DNA from: Paenibacillus solanacearum
Lineage (GTDB): Bacteria > Bacillota > Bacilli > Paenibacillales > NBRC-103111
NCBI RefSeq assembly: GCF_910593845.1
Contig: NZ_CAJVAS010000022.1
Span: 1 to 64,000, forward strand
DNA length: 64,000 bases
Direction: 5' to 3'
Numbering within the stretch: position 1 is the first letter of the stretch; every line of letters begins with the position of its first letter. A program made the translations under genes and the position numbers. Shown here piece by piece: positions 1-7,267 of this stretch. Under the pieces are notes generated by a model. That model searched no databases. It saw nothing but the letters and a program-made list of their open reading frames with translations, and had not been told where the DNA came from.

Positions 1-95
1 TCTGCATCTGTTTATTCCTTTTTTGTTGTTCGGTAGGACTTACAACAATACAGGATTAGCAGATGTTTTTCCATTTTCAACCTATGAATTTTCTG

Positions 96-308
96 TCAAG
101 CGCTGATCTCGGCATTGAGCCAAAATTCTTTGGGGAAATACATCTTTAGCGTCACAGGCTTATCGATGACATCCATCTTCCCGGCCGGCTGAACATTCTC
201 GCCCTGCTTACTTTCTGCGCCGTCTTTTTTTCCACCGAAGCTGCATCCCGCCAGTGCCGTTGCAAGAACCACCGCCATCAGCGCAGTCAAATGTTTTCTC
301 TTTTTCAA
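96..308 (-). pseudogene. Truncated ABC solute-binding lipoprotein remnant
   Basis: A TTG start at 308 follows a GGGAGG ribosome binding site. The 70-residue product has a lysine-rich n-region, a hydrophobic core and a lipobox ending LAGC. A charged linker and the first strand typical of family 1 sugar-binding proteins (PVTLKMYFPKEFW) follow, and then it stops. Intact members run to 430-550 residues, so the binding domain is missing. The 95 bases beyond the stop are AT-rich and show no continuation of the gene. It is divergent from the AraC gene at 471, the usual layout of an AraC-controlled sugar transporter. I infer a decayed uptake gene. The stop could also be a local nonsense mutation with the rest lying outside the window. 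Confidence 0.7.
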
Positions 309-336
309 ACTGCTTACCTCCCATTTTTCGATTAAG

Positions 337-350
337 TGTAAACGCTGCCA
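337..350. promoter_or_regulatory. cre-like (CcpA) site
   Basis: TGTAAACGCTGCCA matches 12 of 14 positions of the Firmicute cre consensus TGWAARCGYTWWCA. It lies just upstream of the remnant lipoprotein start and in the shared control region with the divergent AraC gene, consistent with carbon catabolite repression. Assignment rests on sequence similarity only. Confidence 0.45.
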
Positions 351-470
351 CACCATTCAAAGAGCGAATGTGCTACAATAAAATAGTAGCATATCGGGAT
401 GATGAACAATCGATTAACAATTACGCATTTTCGATTATGTTGAACCCGGGTAAGAAGGAGGATGGCTCGG

Positions 471-1379
471 ATGGCCATACTGAGCAGAATCAAATTTGTC
501 GAAGATCTATTTATGCGGATGGCCTGGGTGATCAAAAATGTGGTAAACGCCGAAACGGAGTTCCCTCGGGCGAGTTACGCAAAAACGATCATATGGGTCG
601 TCGTGGAAGGGAAAAGAACGATCGAAGTGAACGGCTTTTTTCATGAAGTGCAGGCCGGGGATCTCGTCGTGATTCCGCCTCAAACGCCCAGAACCGTTCT
701 GCCAAGCAGCGATCCGGCCTCGGGTCCGTTTCATTTCTTTACGATAGGCTGCGATATCAAGATCGGTTCCTTGAACTTTGTGGAGCTGTACAAGGTCCCT
801 TTGCTTACACGGGTCGCGGACGAACCCGGCTTTCAGGAGCTTACGAAGCTGACAGCGGATCTTCTGGCACAGTCCCTGAAAGTGATCAAGGCGCTTCATG
901 CGCTGGATCAGCCCCAGCTGATCATTGCCAGAGTCAATACCGACGAAACGGCTGCGCTGTTCGCTTTAAAAGCCGCGTTTCAAGTCTGGTTCTCCCGCTT
1001 CCTCGACATGATGCGAAGTTATTTGCCCGACGAGCCTCAGGAGATCGACCCCCGCATCAGCAAGCTGTGCGCTTATATGCAGATGAACCTGGACCGAAGG
1101 CTTGCGCTGCCCGACCTGGCCAAATATTTGTATATCAGCGAAAGCCATCTGCGCCTGCTGTTCCGCAAAACGATGGGGATTTCGCCTTCGGAGTATTTGC
1201 GGCAGCTTCGCCTTCAGCGCGCGAAGGATCTGCTCGTCAATACGTCCTACTCGCTGAAGGAAATTGCGGAGCTTTCCGGCTTCGAGACGCTGAATCACTT
1301 CAGCCGGGTGTTCAGCACGTACGAGTCCGTTCCGGCCGTCCAATACCGGAAGCGCTATTACGGCAATGCTCAGGGGTAG
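471..1379 (+). CDS. AraC family transcriptional regulator
   Basis: This is a 302-residue regulator. Residues about 15-160 form an AraC-type cupin sensor with PPQTPR-type turns, and the C-terminal ~100 residues carry two helix-turn-helix motifs. The second contains the family signature LSGFETLNHFSRVFSTY. The start at 471 is chosen because AAGGAGG (455-461) directly abuts the in-frame ATG at 462 but sits 9 bases before the one at 471. It is divergent from a truncated sugar-binding lipoprotein, so it was probably the local activator of that uptake gene. The ligand is not predictable from sequence. Confidence 0.85.
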   Translation: MAILSRIKFVEDLFMRMAWVIKNVVNAETEFPRASYAKTIIWVVVEGKRTIEVNGFFHEVQAGDLVVIPPQTPRTVLPSSDPASGPFHFFTIGCDIKIGSLNFVELYKVPLLTRVADEPGFQELTKLTADLLAQSLKVIKALHALDQPQLIIARVNTDETAALFALKAAFQVWFSRFLDMMRSYLPDEPQEIDPRISKLCAYMQMNLDRRLALPDLAKYLYISESHLRLLFRKTMGISPSEYLRQLRLQRAKDLLVNTSYSLKEIAELSGFETLNHFSRVFSTYESVPAVQYRKRYYGNAQG

Positions 1380-1413
1380 CCGGGGCCATCGCCGGCCAGT
1401 GCCGCACAGCGGA

Positions 1414-1447
1414 AAGCCCGTTACGCACATGGCATGCGAACGGGCTT
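1414..1447. terminator. Hairpin between convergent genes
   Basis: AAGCCCGTT and AACGGGCTT form a 9-bp stem around a 16-base loop, 35 bases after the AraC stop and before the 3' end of the convergent sulfatase. There is no clear T tract on either strand, so termination is plausible but weakly supported. The stretch 1448-1608 holds nothing else recognisable except a small imperfect hairpin near 1496-1520. Confidence 0.35.
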
Positions 1448-1608
1448 GGCATAGCGGAGGAAGCTGAAGCGGGCTTACTGCCGCGTAGTTCTTTATTTCG
1501 CATCGGAGGGCGAAATTTGCCCATTTCATAATTGTGATGATCCGGCGCCATATGCCTGCCGTGCCCGGAAAATCGATATCCTGGCATCAGCAGACAGTAC
1601 GCCCCTCA

Positions 1609-3321
1609 TTAGGCCTTTGGAGCCCCTTTGATTTTCCGCAAATCGATAGGCCCGGTTGGTCCTTCGCCATCGTTTTTGCCCTTCCAATATTTCATGTACT
1701 CCTCTTTCTTGAGGACATTCGCCCTCTTCGTCCATTTCTCGTACTCGTCGCTAAGCCGCTTCACGACCTCGGGCTGACTTCCGGCCAAATCATGCATTTC
1801 CGTCCCGTCTTTCTCGAGATCGTACAGTTCCCACGGATATTTCTCGAATTTTACCAGCTTCCAGTTGTTGTTCCTGACGCCGCAGTTACCCTCATGCTCC
1901 CAAAATAAATATTGCTTGCTCGTCGTGTCGTTCTTGAGAATGGACAGCATACTGGTTCCTTCAGCCGGTATAATCTTATGTCCTTTATATTGCTCCGGAT
2001 ATTTGGAACCGCTTACCTCGAGAACCGTCGCCATCACATCGGTGAGCTGCGCAGGCTTTTTCCTCAGCGCGCCTTTCTCCTTCAAGCCGGCAGGCCAGTG
2101 CACGATAAATGGAGACGCGATGCCGCCCTGATGGATGTAATGCTTATGCATGCGGAAGGGAGTATTGGATAAAGTGGCCCATCCGGCACCGTAATGACCG
2201 TTGCCCTCGGCGTAACCCGGCCCGCCGGGCAGCTTCGTCGTATCTCGAATATTGAGGAATTCGGAATTGCCCCCATTGTCCGACAGAAATACCAGGAACG
2301 TATTGTCGAGCTCACCGGACTTCTCCAGCGTTTGAATAAGCCGCCCGATATTTTGGTCCATGCTGTCGACCATCGCGGCATATACCTCCATCGCCCGGAG
2401 CCTCCAGGACTTGGAGTTTTCTTTCTCCCAATCGCCGGCTCCCGAATCGTTCATGGAAGGCAGCTCCCACTTCGGATCGATGATGCCCCTCTCCTTCATG
2501 CGGGCAAATTTCTCCTGGCGCAGCGCATCCCAGCCCCGGTCGAACCGGCCTTTATACTTGGCGATATCTTTGTCTCTCGCCTGAAGCGGGAAATGCGGAG
2601 CCGTATACGACATGTACAGGAAAAAAGGCTTTTCCGGCGTCGCGCTCATATGATTCTCCAGCAGACCGATCGCTTTATCCGTCATATCGTCCGTTGCATA
2701 ATAATTTTTGCTGATGGACTTGGGATCGACCTTCACCCCGTTCAGCGAAATGCTCTCTGTGGCGTAATAGTCGACGCCGAGATAATGGTAAGCTTTGTCA
2801 AAGCCTCTCTGATGCGGAAAAGCGGGGCCCAAATGCCATTTGCCCGACATATACGTGCTGTAACCGTTCTCCTTCAGCACCTCCGCGATCGTCACGCAGC
2901 TATCATTCAGCTTCTGCGTATAAGGACCGAAGTAGCCTTGCAGATGCGCCATTCCTGCCTGGTGAGGGTGCAGCCCGGTCAGGAGCGAAGCTCTTGACGG
3001 CGAGCAACGGGCCGTATTCGTAAATTGGGTTAGTCGAATTCCGCCTGCGGCCAGCTTATCCAAATTCGGCGTTTCGATCTGGCCGCCATAGCAGCCGATA
3101 TCCGAATACCCGAGATCGTCTGCCAAAATAATGACGAAATTCGGCTTCTTGTTCATCGCTGCAGGACGCTGCGGAACGCTCCCTTCTCCCGCAGGCAACG
3201 CTCCGCCTCCGGGATTCGACGGACTGCGCAGCAGCCAGCTCGCTGCCGAAGCGGCAAGCACGGTTCCTCCTATCGCTCCGAGACCGATCATAAACTGTCG
3301 ACGCGATAATTTTTTATTCAT
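1609..3321 (-). CDS. Tat-exported type I sulfatase
   Basis: This 570-residue arylsulfatase-family (alkaline phosphatase superfamily) enzyme hydrolyses sulfate esters. The start at 3321 is preceded by GGAGG with 9-base spacing. The N-terminus has a twin-arginine signal, SRRQFMIGLG, followed by a hydrophobic stretch and Ala-rich region, so export in folded form is expected. The sulfatase signature CSPSR begins at about Cys106, the residue converted to formylglycine in the family. The metal-binding ILADD motif lies near residue 65, and the FLSDNGGN and SGKWHLG motifs are intact. It faces the regulator at 471 tail to tail. The substrate is unknown; the neighbours suggest sulfated polysaccharide or sulfated sugar use. 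Confidence 0.88.
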   Translation of the reverse strand: MNKKLSRRQFMIGLGAIGGTVLAASAASWLLRSPSNPGGGALPAGEGSVPQRPAAMNKKPNFVIILADDLGYSDIGCYGGQIETPNLDKLAAGGIRLTQFTNTARCSPSRASLLTGLHPHQAGMAHLQGYFGPYTQKLNDSCVTIAEVLKENGYSTYMSGKWHLGPAFPHQRGFDKAYHYLGVDYYATESISLNGVKVDPKSISKNYYATDDMTDKAIGLLENHMSATPEKPFFLYMSYTAPHFPLQARDKDIAKYKGRFDRGWDALRQEKFARMKERGIIDPKWELPSMNDSGAGDWEKENSKSWRLRAMEVYAAMVDSMDQNIGRLIQTLEKSGELDNTFLVFLSDNGGNSEFLNIRDTTKLPGGPGYAEGNGHYGAGWATLSNTPFRMHKHYIHQGGIASPFIVHWPAGLKEKGALRKKPAQLTDVMATVLEVSGSKYPEQYKGHKIIPAEGTSMLSILKNDTTSKQYLFWEHEGNCGVRNNNWKLVKFEKYPWELYDLEKDGTEMHDLAGSQPEVVKRLSDEYEKWTKRANVLKKEEYMKYWKGKNDGEGPTGPIDLRKIKGAPKA

Positions 3322-3505
3322 TCCCATATTCCTCCACCTACACTCTGTTAGAATCATTACGGCCGTCTTGTGCAACCGGACAGCCTGCCATCGTAGATAG
3401 AGTTATTATATCAACAGGCGTTACGCGAGCCTACGTCAGGATCGATTAAGCATTTTGCCGATTCGATTAAACTGGGCGATCTCGGTTGGCTGCCGGATCG
3501 CCGGA

Positions 3506-4510
3506 TCATTTGGTAGGAGTTCTGTCCTTCTCGGTGACCACATTCAACTGCTTGCCGTCCGATATGATCAAGATGTTGCCATTCAGCCCCGTAGAATAGA
3601 CGTCCGAGCCTGTCTTTTCGTATCGCTTAAGAACGTCGAGGCTGGCGAATTTATTGTTGCTCAGCACCGTTACTTTCGGCGTTGCCTTGTTTACGAAATC
3701 CGGCGAGGAGGAGGAGGCGCCCCCATGATGCGGCGCATGTACGAAATCAACGTCCAGCTTATCGCCGTACTGTGCAATCAACTCCGCTTCCCTGTCCTTG
3801 TAGATGTCGCCGGGGAACAGGAATGTATTGTCCTTATAAGTCATCTTGACCACAAGTGAATAGTAATTCAGCGTACTTGCATCGTAATCTTTAATCGCGG
3901 CAGGCAGCACGCCCTTCTTCGGACTGAGCACCTCGAATTTCACGTCGTTCCCGAGCTCGAAGGTATCGCCTTCCTCCAACATTTTCTTAGGTATTTTCTT
4001 GCGGTCTAATTGAGCAATCACTTTGTTGTAATTATTGGAGGCGGTGTATTCGAAATGTTCCATATAATATGCTTTGGCGTCCTTCACTCGGAGGATTTCG
4101 GCGAATCCTCCGAGATGGTCGCCGTGAGGATGCGTGTTATATACGATATCGAGCGTTTTGACGCCCAGTTGATCCAAATACTTGACGACTTGTCTGCCGA
4201 CATCGGGAATGCCGCCATCGATCAGCATCGTTTTCCCGTCCGGGCTCGTGATAAGATAGCTGTCCCCCGTTCCTACCTTTGGATCTTTCAGGTGAAAATA
4301 ACGGATAGTCAGCATCCCCTTATACTTCTCCACATCGAATACTTCCTTCGTCCGCAGCTCCGGCTCGTTCTTCGTCTGCTCCTGCGGCAGCGGCACGGCC
4401 GCTTGCTTTGGCTCTGGACTGACTTGTGCACAGGCCGCCGCAATGAGTAAAACGCTTACAGAAAATACCCCTGCAGCTTTCAGTCCGAGCCTCCTGATTG
4501 AATCTTTCAT
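3506..4510 (-). CDS. Metallo-beta-lactamase-fold lipoprotein (ComEC C-domain-like hydrolase)
   Basis: A 334-residue secreted protein. The N-terminus is a lipoprotein signal with lipobox IAAAC (Cys27), then a Pro/Gln-rich linker. From about residue 66 it has an MBL fold with YLITSPDGKTMLIDGG, the zinc motif HPHGDH at 127-132, a second metal-ligand motif PGD, and APHHGG. This arrangement matches the extracellular hydrolase domain found at the end of ComEC proteins and in free-standing late-competence-like hydrolases. Members are thought to be nucleases or phosphodiesterases, but the substrate here is unknown. It is divergent from the esterase at 4756 across a palindromic site. Confidence 0.8.
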   Translation of the reverse strand: MKDSIRRLGLKAAGVFSVSVLLIAAACAQVSPEPKQAAVPLPQEQTKNEPELRTKEVFDVEKYKGMLTIRYFHLKDPKVGTGDSYLITSPDGKTMLIDGGIPDVGRQVVKYLDQLGVKTLDIVYNTHPHGDHLGGFAEILRVKDAKAYYMEHFEYTASNNYNKVIAQLDRKKIPKKMLEEGDTFELGNDVKFEVLSPKKGVLPAAIKDYDASTLNYYSLVVKMTYKDNTFLFPGDIYKDREAELIAQYGDKLDVDFVHAPHHGGASSSSPDFVNKATPKVTVLSNNKFASLDVLKRYEKTGSDVYSTGLNGNILIISDGKQLNVVTEKDRTPTK

Positions 4511-4555
4511 ATAATCATCCTACCTCTCCGCCGTATAAAATAAAATCGAATAGAA

Positions 4556-4571
4556 ATGACACCGGTGTCAT
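4556..4571. promoter_or_regulatory. Perfect 16-bp palindrome (LacI-type operator candidate)
   Basis: ATGACACCGGTGTCAT is a perfect 8+8 palindrome with a central CG. It lies 46 bases upstream of the metallo-beta-lactamase-fold gene, in the 245-bp divergent region it shares with the esterase gene at 4756. Palindromes of this length with a central CG are typical LacI/GalR-family operators. No LacI gene is present in the window. Confidence 0.5.
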
Positions 4572-4755
4572 AACTGCTTATAAAGTAGTACGAATCTCTT
4601 CGCTTGCGATTAATTAAATCTTATATTACATAAATTGTCAATGGCTATCTATGGATCATGCCCACCTAGGTTTGTGCCAACAGTGGTTGTACACATCCCG
4701 GCTCTCTAAGTATAATAGGAACCGGAACATATGGAATAGGTGGGGAGTTCACTTT

Positions 4756-5574
4756 ATGGAAAAGATCACGTTCGAATCCGTCGTTATTCCTCGCTCGCAG
4801 AGGAGAGTCATGATGTACCGGGGTCGGGAATATCACATATTCATTAGTACGCCTGTCGAACCCCCGCCTCCATCCGGTTTTCCGGTTATTTATTTGTTAG
4901 ACGCCAATTCGGTGTTCGGCACGATGACTGAGGCGATCCGTGCGCAGTCGCGGTTTCCCGAACGAACGGGAGTATATCCGGCCATTGTGGTGGGGATCGG
5001 CTACGATACCGAGATGCCTTTTCACCCTTCCCGCCATTATGACTTTACCCTCCCTGTCCCAAGGAGCCAGCTGCCACCCAGCCCGGATGGTAAAGAGTGG
5101 CCCGAACAAGGCGGTGCGAAAGCATTCTTAACGTTTATCGAGGAAGTGCTCAAACCGACAATTGCCCGCGATTTTCCCGTCGACGCCAGCAAGCAGACGT
5201 TGTTCGGACATTCGCTCGGAGGCTTGTTCGTCTTGTTCGCGCTGTTCACGCAGCCGTACGGCTTTCACAATTACATTGCCGGCAGCCCTTCAATCATCTG
5301 GAATGAGCAAAAGCTGCTTGAGAAGGAGCGCCTGCTGGCCGGGCTGCTGCAGGACAACAGGCAGATCCGACTTTTGCTCGCAGCCGGGGAGCTGGAACAT
5401 ACGCATGCAAGCTTAGTCAATGCGAAAGCCCAAGCGCTTGCAGAACGTATGTCCGCCATTGGGAACGACGGTCTCGCTGTCGAATACAGGGAGTTTGCGA
5501 ATGAAAGCCATATTTCCGTACTGCCCGTCTTAATCAGCCATGCGATCCGTTTCGCCTCGAGCACAAACGCCTGA
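4756..5574 (+). CDS. Alpha/beta hydrolase, siderophore-esterase-like (esterase D family)
   Basis: A 272-residue PF00756-type hydrolase without a signal peptide. The start at 4756 follows GGGGAG with 8-base spacing. It has the family YHIFISTP entry strand, the VIYLLDAN strand near residue 42, the nucleophile motif GHSLGG around residue 154, and a catalytic-His motif NESHISVLP near the C-terminus. Closest in layout to BesA/IroE-type enzymes, which cleave trilactone catecholate siderophores, but the same fold includes carbohydrate esterases. No Fur box is seen in front of this copy, unlike the paralogues at 5714 and 57438, so a carbohydrate or other ester is possible. Confidence 0.75.
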   Translation: MEKITFESVVIPRSQRRVMMYRGREYHIFISTPVEPPPPSGFPVIYLLDANSVFGTMTEAIRAQSRFPERTGVYPAIVVGIGYDTEMPFHPSRHYDFTLPVPRSQLPPSPDGKEWPEQGGAKAFLTFIEEVLKPTIARDFPVDASKQTLFGHSLGGLFVLFALFTQPYGFHNYIAGSPSIIWNEQKLLEKERLLAGLLQDNRQIRLLLAAGELEHTHASLVNAKAQALAERMSAIGNDGLAVEYREFANESHISVLPVLISHAIRFASSTNA

Positions 5575-5643
5575 TAACGTCCTTCGCGTCATGCATTTGC
5601 CGGAGCTATCGAACAATCACCGGAGAGATTCTGAGATGCTGAA

Positions 5644-5676
5644 AAATCCCCTAAGAGCGTCGCTCCTAGGGGATTT
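5644..5676. terminator. Bidirectional intrinsic terminator
   Basis: AAATCCCCTA and TAGGGGATTT flank a short GC-rich centre with a second pairing GAGCG/CGCTC. The hairpin has A-rich 5' and T-rich 3' flanks and sits between the convergent esterase genes ending at 5574 and 5714, so it can serve both. Confidence 0.75.
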
Positions 5677-5713
5677 CACTTTCACTCTTCATCCCGTGCT
5701 GAATTGTGCCGGA

Positions 5714-6463
5714 TCAGGCTTTCGGACCGGGATAGATGAATCGCATGGCGTTCGGAAAATATTGATTGAAGTAGCTGTGATCGTGCACCCCTTGCAGGTC
5801 GGTCTCGAACTTGAGTTTGCCGCTCCCTCCGGGAATTTTCCCCTTCAATATTTCGTACGTCTTCTTGTTGTTCGGGACCATATATTGCTGCAGCGTGGCC
5901 CGGCCTACGCCCTCTTGCTCTCCAACGTACATATACATGCGAATTTCGTCTTGAGCGAACGAACGGCTTTCCACAAACTCCACGAACTTCTCGTACCACA
6001 GCGAAGCGGACATTAACGCGAAGCGGCCGAAAAATGCAGGCTTCTGAAAGGCAGCATACAAGGAAATCAACGCGCCCAATGATCCGCCTGTGATTCCGGT
6101 TTGCGCGGGATCCGAAATGATCCGGTACTTCTCCCTCACAAAAGGAAGGACCTTTTCCGTTACAAAGGCCAAATAAGTATCGCCTTCGCCGTTAAAGAAT
6201 CCGTCGCTCCGGAGCTCCGGTGCTTTCCACGGCGTGTACTCATGGTTGCGCTCGATCGGCTCAATGCCGACGAATATCACTTCCTGCGTCACGCCGCTTG
6301 CAAAGTCTTCCTCCAAGGCAGTCATTGAATCAGCGAACAAATAAGTACCATCCTGCACAATGACCGACGGATACTGTGCGGACGTATTTTCGCTATAGGA
6401 AGGCGGCGTATACACGTGAACCGTCCGATTTTCAAAGGAAAGCGTATCAATTGTTCCCTTCAT
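5714..6463 (-). CDS. Alpha/beta hydrolase, probable Fur-regulated siderophore esterase
   Basis: A 249-residue PF00756-type hydrolase. The ATG at 6463 is chosen because AGGAG directly abuts the two earlier ATG codons and sits 9 bases from this one. It has VHVYTPPSY, the VIVQDGTYL strand, the nucleophile motif TGGSLGAL and a C-terminal VHDHSYF catalytic-His motif. It is the last gene behind a Fur-box promoter (6677-6705) and follows a remnant of a FecCD siderophore permease by 16 bases. That places it at the end of what was an iron-siderophore uptake operon and makes intracellular siderophore hydrolysis the likeliest role. Enzyme specificity is inferred from context. Confidence 0.78.
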   Translation of the reverse strand: MKGTIDTLSFENRTVHVYTPPSYSENTSAQYPSVIVQDGTYLFADSMTALEEDFASGVTQEVIFVGIEPIERNHEYTPWKAPELRSDGFFNGEGDTYLAFVTEKVLPFVREKYRIISDPAQTGITGGSLGALISLYAAFQKPAFFGRFALMSASLWYEKFVEFVESRSFAQDEIRMYMYVGEQEGVGRATLQQYMVPNNKKTYEILKGKIPGGSGKLKFETDLQGVHDHSYFNQYFPNAMRFIYPGPKA

Positions 6464-6478
6464 TTGCATCATCTCCTC

Positions 6479-6667
6479 TTATGCTTTGCCTTTGTACAAT
6501 AAATAGATGAAATACGGAATGCCGATCACCGCAGCGACCAGGCCGACAGGAATTTCGGCAGGCGCGACATTCTTGGCGATATAATCGGCGGTGAGCACCA
6601 GGAACATGCCGATCAATCCGCTGACCGGAAGCACATACCGGTGCTGGATTCGAACCAGCTGCCTTGC
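6479..6667 (-). pseudogene. 3' remnant of a FecCD-family siderophore ABC permease
   Basis: Reading the minus strand from 6667 to the TAA at 6479 gives about 62 residues matching the C-terminus of FecCD permeases: QHRYVLPVSGLIG, a membrane helix, then APAEIPVGLVAAVIGIPYF and a basic tail. Full members have 320-350 residues. An in-frame stop lies at 6680-6682, and the sequence changes to promoter DNA immediately upstream, so roughly 270 codons and any earlier operon genes are gone. No start codon serves this piece. I infer an internal deletion that joined a Fur promoter to the end of the permease. Confidence 0.8.
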
Positions 6668-6676
6668 AATATATTC

Positions 6677-6705
6677 ATTTTATTGATAATGATTATCAAC
6701 GTCAA
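6677..6705 (-). promoter_or_regulatory. Fur-box promoter for the esterase transcript
   Basis: On the minus strand a -35 TTGACG (6700-6705) and a -10 TAAAAT (6677-6682) are separated by exactly 17 bases. That spacer is TTGATAATCATTATCAA, a near-perfect palindrome and a standard Fur operator. Iron-loaded Fur bound here would block RNA polymerase. It now leads only into the permease remnant and the esterase at 5714. The promoter at 58440 is almost identical. Confidence 0.85.
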
Positions 6706-6809
6706 CAACTTCATATGCAAAAGAGCGCCTCCTTGATGGCGTTGGGGCTCGGACCCTTGGACACTCCATCCCATCGAGACGCTCTCCTTTGGACAAAGCC
6801 GTCTAATCG

Positions 6810-7055
6810 TTACCGCCGCTCGGATCTTCGCTTGCCCGCAATCGTGAGAATTCCGGCTATCGTCAGCAAACACCCTAATATAAACGGAGGAATAAAGTAC
6901 GCGAGCGCTTCCGTGTCCTCCCAGTGCAATGTAAAACCGCTGCATCCGTTTGGACTCATGCCGCAAGCAAACGCATTGAGCCAAATCCACAAGAGAGCGG
7001 TGGCGATGCAAATCAGAACTCCAATGATTGTGAGGACCATACCGAATCGTCTCAA
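6810..7055 (-). CDS. Small two-helix membrane protein
   Basis: An 81-residue protein of unknown function, started by TTG at 7055 after a GGAGG sequence 10 bases away. It has two predicted membrane helices (about residues 5-28 and 50-72) joined by an external loop holding two cysteines (FACGMSPNGC) that could form a disulfide, and a short basic C-terminus. It is single between the Fur promoter and the convergent end of the propeller gene. The stretch 6706-6809 holds no further gene. Confidence 0.55.
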   Translation of the reverse strand: MRRFGMVLTIIGVLICIATALLWIWLNAFACGMSPNGCSGFTLHWEDTEALAYFIPPFILGCLLTIAGILTIAGKRRSERR

Positions 7056-7223
7056 TCCATTCTCTCCTCCGTTCCGATTTTGCGTAAATTGAAAGTCATG
7101 ATAAGTAACTTATTCATCGATATGCCATATTATCCCTTCTCCGGGCTGAGCTTTCTCTTGCAAAACATTCGATAGTCGGGGACATGGAGCATCGCATGAC
7201 GGATTGACGAAGCCATACATAAA

Positions 7224-7254
7224 GAGAGGGCATCCGACTTGGGAGCCCCCTCTT
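7224..7254 (-). terminator. Probable terminator after the secreted propeller gene
   Basis: AGAGGG and CCCTCT pair around a partly structured centre, and the minus-strand transcript continues into TCTCTTTAT. The hairpin lies 14 bases past the stop of the gene ending at 7268. Confidence 0.5.
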
Positions 7255-7267
7255 CCTTGCACGCTAT

